Source of the DNA: an uncultured Lachnospiraceae bacterium
GTDB lineage: Bacteria > Bacillota > Clostridia > Lachnospirales > Lachnospiraceae
Direction of reading: 5' to 3'
Length of the DNA stretch: 46,119 nucleotides
Assembly: GCA_900542015.1 (NCBI GenBank)
Contig: UQLY01000020.1
Coordinates: 1 to 46,119, forward strand
A program made the translations under genes and the position numbers. Each line of letters opens with the position of its first letter. Position 1 is the first letter of the stretch. The notes beneath the pieces were generated by a model. The model was not told the origin of the DNA. It did not search any database and was given only the letters and a program-made list of their open reading frames with translations. Shown one piece after another: positions 24,500-32,216 of the stretch.

Positions 24500-25234
24500 A
24501 TGATACGTTTTATAATTAACTTGATTTTTCTCGTTCTTTTTTTGCTGATTAGTTACCCCATTCAATTTGTAGAATGGATCATCGGCAAATTTAATCTCGA
24601 TTTAAAGGGAAGAAGCTCCTTAAAAATTGTCGGCTGGGGCTTTAAGGCTGTCGCCCTGATCGCGGGAGCTAAGATTACCGTGATCGGCGAGGAAAACGTC
24701 CCCAAAGACAGACCGGTTCTTTATATCAGCAACCACCGCAGCTATTATGACGTCATTCTGACTTATTACAGGGTCCCGCGCCAGACCGGCTATATTGCCA
24801 AAGACTCCATGGCGCATATCCCCGTTTTCTCCAGATGGATGCGCTATCTCCATTGTATGTTTTTGGACAGAAGCGATATTAAGAAAGGTCTCCAGGTAAT
24901 CAAGGACGCCATCAACCTGATCAACAACGGCATTTCCGTCCATGTCTGCCCCGAGGGCACCCGCAATAAGACGGACGAACCGATGCTTCCCTTTCACGAA
25001 GGTACCTTTAAAATCGCAGAACGCACCGGCTGTACCATTATTCCCATAACGGTCAACAACACCGATGCGCTCTATGAAAAAAACAATCATCGCATTAAAT
25101 CCGCCCATGTCATTATCGAATACGGCAAGCCCATAGAAACCGCAGACCTCTCCAAAGAAGAGAAAAAGCACTTAAGCGAACGGACGCGGGAGGTTATTCT
25201 GGAAACCTATCTGAAAAATCAGGCTTTGGTATAA
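24500..25234 (+). CDS. plsC: 1-acyl-sn-glycerol-3-phosphate acyltransferase
   Basis: PlsC acylates lysophosphatidate to phosphatidate in membrane lipid synthesis. The 244-residue protein has an N-terminal hydrophobic segment (MIRFIINLIFLVLFLLISYP), the catalytic HX4D motif in SNHRSYYDV (about residue 75) and the acceptor-binding motif CPEGTRNK (about 153). Start at 24500 follows AGAAAGG and lies downstream of a good promoter. It converges with murF, two bases apart; an 8-bp inverted repeat (AGGCTTTG 25221-25228, CAAAGCCT 25252-25259) spans the junction but lacks a T-run. Confidence 0.95.
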   Translation: MIRFIINLIFLVLFLLISYPIQFVEWIIGKFNLDLKGRSSLKIVGWGFKAVALIAGAKITVIGEENVPKDRPVLYISNHRSYYDVILTYYRVPRQTGYIAKDSMAHIPVFSRWMRYLHCMFLDRSDIKKGLQVIKDAINLINNGISVHVCPEGTRNKTDEPMLPFHEGTFKIAERTGCTIIPITVNNTDALYEKNNHRIKSAHVIIEYGKPIETADLSKEEKKHLSERTREVILETYLKNQALV

Positions 25235-25236
25235 AA

Positions 25237-26646
25237 TCAGGGGGTCTGCTTCAAAGCCTCCAGCAATTCTTCAAAGTGCATTCCGTGAGACGCCTTTAAC
25301 AAAACGGCGTCGCCGGATTTCAGAATTTCATCGGCATGAGACAAAAAGGCTTCTTTATCCGCAAAATGGTAAACCTCTTTGCCCCATGCCTTTTTTGCGC
25401 CCTCAGCCATCTGCGCCGCCAGCGTTCCGATGCAGACGATCACATCAATTCCTTTTTCTGCGGCGTAAGCGCCCACTTCCCGGTGGAATGCGTTTTCATT
25501 TTCCCCAAGCTCAAACATATCGCCCATGACGGCTGTTTTTCTCGTATTAGCTGTTGCTAACAAATCAATCGCCGCCTTCATGGATACGGGATTGGCATTG
25601 TAACAGTCGTCAATCAGCGTATACCGCCCTGTATCCACAATATGTGCTCTTCCTCCGACCGCCTCTACCTCTCCGACGCCCTTTGCAATTTCCTCCGGCG
25701 TCAGTCCCAGCAAATGTCCCACCGTCGCCGCCGCAAGGGCGTTTAATACCATATGCTCTCCCGGCAGGGGAATCCTGACGGCAACGCTTTCCGGTCCGAT
25801 ATGTACGGTACACCTGCTGCCGTACAGTCCCAGATTTTCAATATCCGTCGCGTAAACCTCGGGAAGCGTTTTGCCCTCCTTGCCATCGGATATATCGCCC
25901 GATCCGTTCCTTGAGAAAAAGTGGGGCGCTTTTTCATGAACCAGGGAAATAGCCGCCAGCTTATCGTCGTCTCCGTTGAGCACCACTTCCGAATCATCGT
26001 CCATTTCATCAAATACTTCGGTTTTCGCCCGTAAAATTCCGTCTCTCGTCTTGAGGTTTTCCAGATGGCACTGTCCGATATTGGTAATAACCATAATATC
26101 GGGCTTTGCGATTTTGCCCAGTCTGTGCATTTCGCCGAAGTCACTGATGCCCATTTCCAACACCGCCACATCGTGTTCCTCCCCTATGGAAAAAACAGTC
26201 AGCGGCAATCCGACCTCGTTATTAAAATTTCCCGCCGTCTTCTGGACCCGGTATTTCGTTCCCAACACGGCGGCAATCATTTCCTTGGTGCTGGTCTTGC
26301 CTACGCTCCCGGTAATCCCCACTACCTTAACGTCCAGAATGCTTCTGTAATAAGCGGCGATATCTTTTAACGCCTGAAAGGTGCTTTCCACATAAATATA
26401 AGGACCTGCGGGACGCTCCAGCTTTTTCTCGCTGACGACGCACGCCGCCTGCTTTTCAAACACCTGGGGAATAAAACTGTGTCCGTCCACCTTTTCCCCT
26501 ACCGTCGCCACAAATACCCAGTCTTTTTCTATCTTGCGCGAATCCAGCGCAATTCCCTCCGCAACGCGCTCCTTTTCCTGCTCGTTTCCGTAAAATACGC
26601 CGTTACAGGCTTCTGCAATTTCCCCACAGGTCATTTTCTTCATCAT
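25237..26646 (-). CDS. murF: UDP-N-acetylmuramoyl-tripeptide-D-alanyl-D-alanine ligase
   Basis: MurF adds D-Ala-D-Ala to the UDP-MurNAc-tripeptide, finishing the cytoplasmic peptidoglycan precursor. The 469-residue Mur ligase has the N-terminal domain, the ATP loop VGITGSVGKTSTKEMIAAVL (about residue 111), the central EMGISDFGEMHRLGKIAKPD and the C-terminal DDCYNANPVSMKAAID. Its start overlaps the ddl stop in an ATGA arrangement, so the ligase is coupled to the enzyme that makes its dipeptide substrate. Confidence 0.97.
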   Translation of the reverse strand: MMKKMTCGEIAEACNGVFYGNEQEKERVAEGIALDSRKIEKDWVFVATVGEKVDGHSFIPQVFEKQAACVVSEKKLERPAGPYIYVESTFQALKDIAAYYRSILDVKVVGITGSVGKTSTKEMIAAVLGTKYRVQKTAGNFNNEVGLPLTVFSIGEEHDVAVLEMGISDFGEMHRLGKIAKPDIMVITNIGQCHLENLKTRDGILRAKTEVFDEMDDDSEVVLNGDDDKLAAISLVHEKAPHFFSRNGSGDISDGKEGKTLPEVYATDIENLGLYGSRCTVHIGPESVAVRIPLPGEHMVLNALAAATVGHLLGLTPEEIAKGVGEVEAVGGRAHIVDTGRYTLIDDCYNANPVSMKAAIDLLATANTRKTAVMGDMFELGENENAFHREVGAYAAEKGIDVIVCIGTLAAQMAEGAKKAWGKEVYHFADKEAFLSHADEILKSGDAVLLKASHGMHFEELLEALKQTP

Positions 26647-27695
26647 GCTTGCTCCTGCTCCTCATATTTTTTCAACGACAGCTCCACCAGCCACTGGCAG
26701 AGATCGTCATAACCGATCCCCACCGCCGCGGTTTCCTGGGGGATCAGCGACGTAGGCGTCATGCCCGGCAGCGTATTCGCTTCCAGACAATAAACCCGGT
26801 TCTCATCGTCCACAATAAAGTCCATCCGGGCATAGACCTTTAAACGCAGCGCCTGATACGCCGCCACCGCGCATTCCTGAATCGCCGCAGTCAGCGCCTC
26901 GTCAATGGGCGCCGGACAGATTTCTTCGGTACTGCCCGCCTGGTATTTATTTTTATAATTATAAAAGCCCTGCTTCGGGACAATCTCTACAATGGGGAAC
27001 GCTTTCCCGTCAATGACCACGTCGGTAAATTCCCTGCCCTTGATAAACTGCTCGATCACAATTTCATCTTCGTATGTATAAGCCTCTGCTACCGCCTTCT
27101 GCAATTCTTCCTCATCGTTTGCAAAATACACTCCTACGCTGGAACCGCCGTGGCTGGTTTTCACTACGCAGGGAAAAGAAATCCCGGGCAGCTTCTCTCC
27201 TTTTTTTACGCCGAAGCCCTGAGGCGTCGCTACGTGATTAGAAAGAAACAGGTCCTTGGTAAGCCCTTTATCCATAGCGAGGGTGCTGCTGATATAGTCC
27301 GTACCGGTATATTTAATATGCAGCAGGTCAAACGCCGCCTGTATCCTGCCGTCCTCGCCGTTCATGCCGTGCAAAGCCAGAAACACAATATCCGCCATCC
27401 TGCAGACGTCAATGACATTCGGTCCGAAAAAGCCCTGCTCCGGGTCTTTTCGCATCGCGTAAATTTCCTTCAGGTCGGGGCTTTCCTCCCCCACAGGTCT
27501 GACGCCTTCGCTCCAATCCCGATCCAGAGAAAAGATTTCCTCCTTTTCCCCGGAAGAGAGCTCCGCTCCGAGAAACACATCCAGTAGCACCACCTCGTGT
27601 CCTTTTCTCTTTAACGCCTTGTAAACTCCGGTTCCGGACACCAGGGATACGTCCCGCTCCGTGCTGGTACCGCCCGCTAATACTACGATTTTCAT
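26643..27695 (-). CDS. ddl: D-alanine-D-alanine ligase
   Basis: Ddl makes the D-Ala-D-Ala dipeptide used by MurF. The 350-residue ATP-grasp enzyme begins MKIVVLAGGTSTERDVSLVS, has VVKTSHGGSSVGV and VIEQFIKGREFTDVVI in the ATP-grasp centre, and ends with the metal and substrate part EANTLPGMTPTSLIPQETAA. It overlaps the upstream lipoprotein gene by four bases and murF by four bases. The specificity for D-Ala over D-lactate or D-serine cannot be settled from reading alone. Confidence 0.95.
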   Translation of the reverse strand: MKIVVLAGGTSTERDVSLVSGTGVYKALKRKGHEVVLLDVFLGAELSSGEKEEIFSLDRDWSEGVRPVGEESPDLKEIYAMRKDPEQGFFGPNVIDVCRMADIVFLALHGMNGEDGRIQAAFDLLHIKYTGTDYISSTLAMDKGLTKDLFLSNHVATPQGFGVKKGEKLPGISFPCVVKTSHGGSSVGVYFANDEEELQKAVAEAYTYEDEIVIEQFIKGREFTDVVIDGKAFPIVEIVPKQGFYNYKNKYQAGSTEEICPAPIDEALTAAIQECAVAAYQALRLKVYARMDFIVDDENRVYCLEANTLPGMTPTSLIPQETAAVGIGYDDLCQWLVELSLKKYEEQEQA

Positions 27696-29140
27696 TCCGC
27701 TGCCTCACTTTCCATAATTTCGCCTACTATAAACAGGTATGCGCCGCCTAAAGCCGCGTCGCTGCCTTTTTCGTCATTTGCCGGGTCCAAAACGCCACGC
27801 CCGGTCACAAATCCGGCGCCGCTTTCGTTACAGCCGTTGATATAGTGTATGCCGCCCTGCAAAATTTCCACATACTCTTTGCTGACCACCACATGCTCTA
27901 TGATTGCCACCAGATAGAGCCGGTCCGACAGCACCCGGTTGCGCCGGTCCGTACTGACGCAGAAATAATCGTTCGCCTCACACTCCTCTACGACCTGTTC
28001 CGCTCCGTTGCGAAGGGTTTCCATCAGCTCATCGCACAAAGCCGTATCCACTTTATGAAGCGTGCTCATATAAGCAACCGCCCCATAGACATAAGCCTCA
28101 TCCGATAAAAGTTCCTCTTCCGGCGCGTCCCCTGCAAAAAACTCTCTCGGGGAACCGTTTTTTAAATAAGCCTTGATCAGATTGTGGTATTGGTTCTGCC
28201 CCGTGGCTTTGTAAAGCAGAGCCGCGTCATAAAACAACAATGTTTCATCAAACTCCGCTCCTCTGCGCTGATACAGCGTCTCATAGGCGCCCGCGGCTTC
28301 CTTTAAAAAGATATTTGCCCCTCTTGCGTCATATTCCTTCAACGCCTCATATAACTGCGCCATTGCGCCGCAATAATATGCAGTTTCCTCATCCGTCAGA
28401 CCGGCTCCGGAAGACGAAGTCCGATCCGCCGCGCTTTTTTCTCCCCACTCTTTGGCAAGCTGCTCTCCCAACTGTTGTGCGTCGGTCAATAGCTTTGGCG
28501 CCGCTGCCTGATTCAGCCCGCTTTCGGTCCGTCCGTAATATTCCTGATACCGCAGCATCCAGGATAATGTCTGACAACGGTATAAAAATACTCCTTCGTC
28601 CCGTGCCGCTTCCTCTTCTATTGCCGCAAGCAACACGCCGCTTAAATCCTCAAAAGGACTTTCTCCGATTTGAAAGTCATATGATCTTCCGATATGGGAC
28701 GCTTCTATGTAATAGGTTCCCGGCTCGGTCAGGGAAGAAAAATCCCCTTTTTGCAGATATCCGCCCGCTCCGTTTTCCGACACGGTGGCGCGCATGGTCC
28801 CGGTATATACCGTTTCCCTGGTATCCGCGTTGACCACCTGGAAGGTTTTGCTCTTTCCGCTTCCCCAAAAATAAACCGTTTTTTTCTCATCGGTTCCGTA
28901 TCCTTCGGCATCCACCAATACCCGGGGACCTTTCCCTTCCTCTGCCGACACCTCCTGCCGGATAGAAGTATCCTGTTCCGAAAGATTTTCCCCGGCGCCG
29001 TCCGTCTCTTCCTTTTGTACCTCTCCCGTCCGCTCCTGACCCGGGGCAAAAGCCTCCTGCGTTCCCGGGTTATGACACCCCCAGAGCCCGCTCAAAAGGC
29101 AGCACGCCGCCAGAACCGCCGTTAATTTTCTTCTCAACAC
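27692..29140 (-). CDS. GH9-like lipoprotein with cellulase N-terminal Ig domain
   Basis: A 482-residue lipoprotein starting at GTG (29140, AGAGGG upstream) with lipobox LWGC (Cys 22), an acidic linker, and an Ig-like domain (about 75-165; VLVDAEGYGTDEKKTVYF, then VYTGTM and DFSSLTEPGTYYIE) that matches the N-terminal Ig domain of GH9 cellulases. The rest is an all-helical region resembling the GH9 barrel, and its end (YINGCNESGAGFVTGRGV) recalls the GH9 segment G-x-N-P-x-x-x-S-F-V-T-G. The GH9 catalytic DAGDYG-type motif is not seen, so it is probably not an active cellulase. It is coupled to ddl by a four-base overlap. Confidence 0.7.
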   Translation of the reverse strand: MLRRKLTAVLAACCLLSGLWGCHNPGTQEAFAPGQERTGEVQKEETDGAGENLSEQDTSIRQEVSAEEGKGPRVLVDAEGYGTDEKKTVYFWGSGKSKTFQVVNADTRETVYTGTMRATVSENGAGGYLQKGDFSSLTEPGTYYIEASHIGRSYDFQIGESPFEDLSGVLLAAIEEEAARDEGVFLYRCQTLSWMLRYQEYYGRTESGLNQAAAPKLLTDAQQLGEQLAKEWGEKSAADRTSSSGAGLTDEETAYYCGAMAQLYEALKEYDARGANIFLKEAAGAYETLYQRRGAEFDETLLFYDAALLYKATGQNQYHNLIKAYLKNGSPREFFAGDAPEEELLSDEAYVYGAVAYMSTLHKVDTALCDELMETLRNGAEQVVEECEANDYFCVSTDRRNRVLSDRLYLVAIIEHVVVSKEYVEILQGGIHYINGCNESGAGFVTGRGVLDPANDEKGSDAALGGAYLFIVGEIMESEAAE

Positions 29141-29179
29141 AATTCCCTCTGATTTCTCCAAAGTACTCACATTATGTTG

Positions 29180-29208
29180 ATTATACCCCATGTGGAAATG
29201 TTGGTAAA
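29180..29208 (-). promoter_or_regulatory. Candidate promoter of lipoprotein-ddl-murF operon
   Basis: The minus strand has TTTACC (29203-29208), 17 bases, TATAAT (29180-29185). The -10 overlaps an in-frame ATG further upstream, which argues that the GTG at 29140 is the true start. Confidence 0.55.
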
Positions 29209-29233
29209 GTCACAAACCGCGGTTTTTCCGGAC

Positions 29234-30400
29234 TCATAGGAAAAATTCCGGCGCGCGGTGCACCAGCTTTCCTTTTATGAGCACGCACATGGTTTTGGCA
29301 AAAATATCGAAAGGATGTCTGTCAAAAATGACAATATCCGCCTGCTTTCCCGGTTCCAGACTGCCGATCCGATCGTCCACCCTGCAAATCTTTGCCGCGT
29401 TAATCGTGATTGCTTTTAGCGCTTCCTCCATCTCCATTCCCTCTTTAACAGCCAAAGCCGCACATAATGGGAGAGTTTGAATAATTGAGACCGGGTGATC
29501 CGTCGTAATCGCCGTCAAAACGCCTGCTTTTGAAAGTACGCCTGCGGTTTTAAAAGCCATATTCTGCACTTCAATTTTATTTCTGCTGGCAAGATCCGGT
29601 CCTACGATCGCCGGAAAGCCCGCGTTTTTGATTTCATCTACGATCAGATGTCCTTCCGAACAATGGTCCAGCGTCATATCCAGATCAAATTCCTTCGCAA
29701 TCCGGATCGCGGTCAGAATATCGTCGGCGCGGTGCACATGCGCCTTAAGGGGGATCTTTTTGTCAAACACGGCGCGGTAAGCTTCATATTGCAGCTTTCT
29801 GTCTTCGTTCTTTTTATGATTTTTTAAATATTGCTTTGCGTCCAGCAATTCCTTCCGCAGCATGTCCGCAATCGCCATTCTGGTAGACGGAGATTTGCCC
29901 ATTCCGCTGTAATTGACCTTGGGATTTTCTCCGAACGCCACCTTCAGCGCAGCCGGAAAACGCAGGATCATATCGTCGATACATCTTCCCTCATTATTGA
30001 GCACCACAAACTGTCCGCCCACCACGTTAGAGCTGCCCGGACCGATCATTGCAGCCGTAATTCCGGCGCGCACCGCATTGTGAAAGGCGTCGTCCATGGG
30101 ATTGATCGCGTCAATGGCGCGCAAAGAAGGGGTGACCGGATTGACGCTCTCGTTACAATCATCCCCTTCCATCCCTTTTTTCTCCTCAGTAATCCCCATA
30201 TGACAATGCGCTTCCACAAAGCCGGGCAGTACAAAACAGCCCTTCGCGTCGATGAAACGGTATTCTGCCGGAATATGATCTTCCTTTTCGAGAATTTTTT
30301 CTATCTTTCCGTCGTTTACCAGGACCGTTCCCTGCTCCACGACCTGTTTCCCTTTCTCCGCCATGGTAAGCACTCTGCCGTGTACAATCGCTAACTTCAT
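29234..30400 (-). CDS. Metal-dependent amidohydrolase (imidazolonepropionase-like)
   Basis: A 388-residue cytoplasmic amidohydrolase. The metal site shows GFVEAHCHMGI near residue 60, later His in KAHVHRADD and LDHCSEGHL, and the Asp in ITTDHPVS; the C-terminal segment DRIGSLEPGKQADIVIFDRH is the standard family ending. Related proteins in clostridia are annotated as amidohydrolases of unknown substrate, near imidazolonepropionase and dipeptidases. GGGAAG precedes the ATG. It begins 14 bases after spoIIQ, so it may be transcribed with that forespore gene. Confidence 0.88.
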   Translation of the reverse strand: MKLAIVHGRVLTMAEKGKQVVEQGTVLVNDGKIEKILEKEDHIPAEYRFIDAKGCFVLPGFVEAHCHMGITEEKKGMEGDDCNESVNPVTPSLRAIDAINPMDDAFHNAVRAGITAAMIGPGSSNVVGGQFVVLNNEGRCIDDMILRFPAALKVAFGENPKVNYSGMGKSPSTRMAIADMLRKELLDAKQYLKNHKKNEDRKLQYEAYRAVFDKKIPLKAHVHRADDILTAIRIAKEFDLDMTLDHCSEGHLIVDEIKNAGFPAIVGPDLASRNKIEVQNMAFKTAGVLSKAGVLTAITTDHPVSIIQTLPLCAALAVKEGMEMEEALKAITINAAKICRVDDRIGSLEPGKQADIVIFDRHPFDIFAKTMCVLIKGKLVHRAPEFFL

Positions 30401-30414
30401 CTTCCCGGTCCGTC

Positions 30415-31272
30415 CTATTTAAAATAAGTCACCGGGTTTACGGATTCCCCGTCTTTTTCCAGCTTAAAGTAGATATTGGTTCCCTCCAGGCTGTAGTATT
30501 TTGTAGGCGCAGCCACATAACCGATGATCTGTCCCTTGCTTACCTGATCGCCCTGTTCTACCGTCAGATCCTGTAACTGTCCGTAGGTCGCCTGATAACC
30601 GTCTCCCAGGTCCATAACCACATACTGTCCGATCTCTTCATTGATCCCGATCTTGGTTACCGTACCAAGCGCCGCCGCATTGACGGGTCCGCCTTCTTCT
30701 GCGCTGATTGCCACGGCAGGATAATAACAATACTGATTCAAAGTCGCAAAATAGATTCTTTCGTCCATACTGTAATTCATAACCACGTTGCCGATGACAG
30801 GCCAGGACAATCCGTCTTCGATATTAAAATGAAGGACCTCCTGACTGCTGCTTTCAGCCATGGTAGGCACGCCAAAATCCTCATCCTGCGCTTCCACGAT
30901 TTCCGCTTCCGCCGTTTCCGCATCTCCGGTCAGGTCCGCAGTCATAGAGGCATCGGCAGCCTCAGCCGCCTGCTCCATTCCCCTTCTGGCGTCGGTGGGA
31001 ATGGAAGGCTGTCCGTTGCTTGCCGTAACCGTTACGGTCTCCTCAGTCTGTGCCGAAGCCTGGGCGTTTTCTGCCGTATTTGCAGCCTGTCCCTCATCTG
31101 CGGACGCATAGCCGTCCTCCTCCACAGACTCGATATCTATGATCTGCTTTTTGGAAGGCGACTGGCTTCCCGCATATATACCGGATACAACACATACGCA
31201 TACCACAAGGGCAGCCGATGCGTAAATCGAAACCTTTTCTTTATTCCATTTTGTAAATTTGTGTCTCTTCAT
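30415..31272 (-). CDS. spoIIQ: SpoIIQ-like M23-fold sporulation protein
   Basis: A 285-residue protein with one N-terminal membrane helix (about 15-35), a low-complexity Glu/Ala/Thr linker and a C-terminal LytM/M23 fold (about 165-283). SpoIIQ sits in the forespore membrane and pairs with SpoIIIAH to form the channel used during engulfment. The family's catalytic residues look absent: the H-x-x-x-D region reads YYPAVAISAEEGGPV and the usual H-x-H reads NIYFK, so the fold is probably structural. It lies directly downstream of spoIID, as in other clostridia, and has its own candidate sigma-F promoter. GAGGTG precedes the ATG. Confidence 0.85.
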   Translation of the reverse strand: MKRHKFTKWNKEKVSIYASAALVVCVCVVSGIYAGSQSPSKKQIIDIESVEEDGYASADEGQAANTAENAQASAQTEETVTVTASNGQPSIPTDARRGMEQAAEAADASMTADLTGDAETAEAEIVEAQDEDFGVPTMAESSSQEVLHFNIEDGLSWPVIGNVVMNYSMDERIYFATLNQYCYYPAVAISAEEGGPVNAAALGTVTKIGINEEIGQYVVMDLGDGYQATYGQLQDLTVEQGDQVSKGQIIGYVAAPTKYYSLEGTNIYFKLEKDGESVNPVTYFK

Positions 31273-31291
31273 ATTTTTTCACCTCAGCAAT

Positions 31292-31320
31292 AGTTTTGCC
31301 CCGTGAAAAAAACTTTATAC
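31292..31320 (-). promoter_or_regulatory. Sigma-F promoter of spoIIQ
   Basis: The minus strand reads GTATA (31316-31320), 15 bases, GGCAAAACT (31292-31300), which fits the sigma-F pattern GTATA and GGNNANANT. The -35 overlaps the spoIID stop codon. spoIIQ is a sigma-F gene in Bacillus, which supports the match. Confidence 0.68.
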
Positions 31321-32133
31321 GATAATTTTCTTTAAAATAAAATCTTTAAAAAAATAATCCAGAATTTGATTATAATTCCATCCCTGCTTCGCAAGCTCGT
31401 TGGCATAATAAAGATCCATACCCAGTCCGTGCCCTTTTCCCCTTACGGTAATCAAATACCCTTTTTCGCTTTCTTCCAATTCAAAATTTGCCGAAGGTAA
31501 CTGTAGCTGTTTCCTGAAATATTCGCCGCTGACAATCGTCCCGTCCACCTCCAGCTCCTCCACATAGCCCGCAAAATCCCGCCTGATTTCTCCAATTGTT
31601 CCGACCCGTTTTGCCGGGCATTCTTTCTGATAAAAGAAATCAACCGCCTCCATGGACTGGTCGCACTCCACGCTGGTGCTGTCCTCGTCTCCCCTGGTTA
31701 CCCCGGCGCTGAGCGCATGAAAATTGCCGTCTAATATCTGATTGTCCGATACTGCAATCAGTCCCGCCGTGGCGTTTGCCGCCTCCGTCAGCCGCCCTTC
31801 ATATTCCTGCTGATTCTTACCGTAGAGTTTCCTACGCATACTGAAATCATAATAAGGCTCCTGCGTCCGGATCTTTGTCTCGTCGCCCTGCCTGTTCCTC
31901 ATAAGATTTCCTCTGATTAACACGGCTAACGCCTTCTGGCACTCGGGTTCATACTCGGGGTCCGTTACCGCCGCCATGGCTCCCAGCAAATATTCCTCCA
32001 CGGAAATCTCCAGCACGGCTTTGTCCGTTTCCTCTATAACTACAATATGCTCCTCTCCCGGGTCCCGGGAAAGGAGCATGGCTGCAATACTGATCAATAT
32101 GATAAATATAAAAAAAATTCTTCGTTTTTTCAA
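31315..32133 (-). CDS. spoIID: Stage II sporulation protein D, divergent
   Basis: A 272-residue SpoIID/LytB-domain protein with an N-terminal membrane helix (about 5-22). SpoIID is a lytic transglycosylase that helps degrade septal peptidoglycan during engulfment. The segment VEEYLLGAMAAVTDPEYEPE aligns without gaps with the family's V-E-x-Y-x-x-G-V-V-A-x-E-M-P region, but the catalytic Glu position holds Val. The C-terminal GKGHGLGMDLYYANELAKQG is a typical family ending. The start codon is TTG with GGAGAG upstream. It lies before spoIIQ, the usual clostridial order. The role is well supported; enzyme activity is doubtful. Confidence 0.82.
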   Translation of the reverse strand: MKKRRIFFIFIILISIAAMLLSRDPGEEHIVVIEETDKAVLEISVEEYLLGAMAAVTDPEYEPECQKALAVLIRGNLMRNRQGDETKIRTQEPYYDFSMRRKLYGKNQQEYEGRLTEAANATAGLIAVSDNQILDGNFHALSAGVTRGDEDSTSVECDQSMEAVDFFYQKECPAKRVGTIGEIRRDFAGYVEELEVDGTIVSGEYFRKQLQLPSANFELEESEKGYLITVRGKGHGLGMDLYYANELAKQGWNYNQILDYFFKDFILKKIIV

Positions 32134-32164
32134 TCCGTTCTCTCCGGCAATACCACTTGTCAGT

Positions 32165-32192
32165 ATCTTATGCGGACCACAGGTTGACCTAT
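32165..32192 (-). promoter_or_regulatory. Candidate sigma-E promoter of spoIID
   Basis: The minus strand has an ATA (32190-32192) 17 bases before CATAAGAT (32165-32172), six of eight matches to the sigma-E -10. It lies about 30 bases before the TTG start, and spoIID is a sigma-E gene elsewhere. Confidence 0.45.
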
Positions 32193-32216
32193 GTATGCCT
32201 CCGGTCCGGTTGTCTG

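Noticed and set aside
27692..29140. Active GH9 cellulase
   Set aside because: The expected DAGDYG-type catalytic motif after the Ig domain and the late catalytic Glu region are not found.
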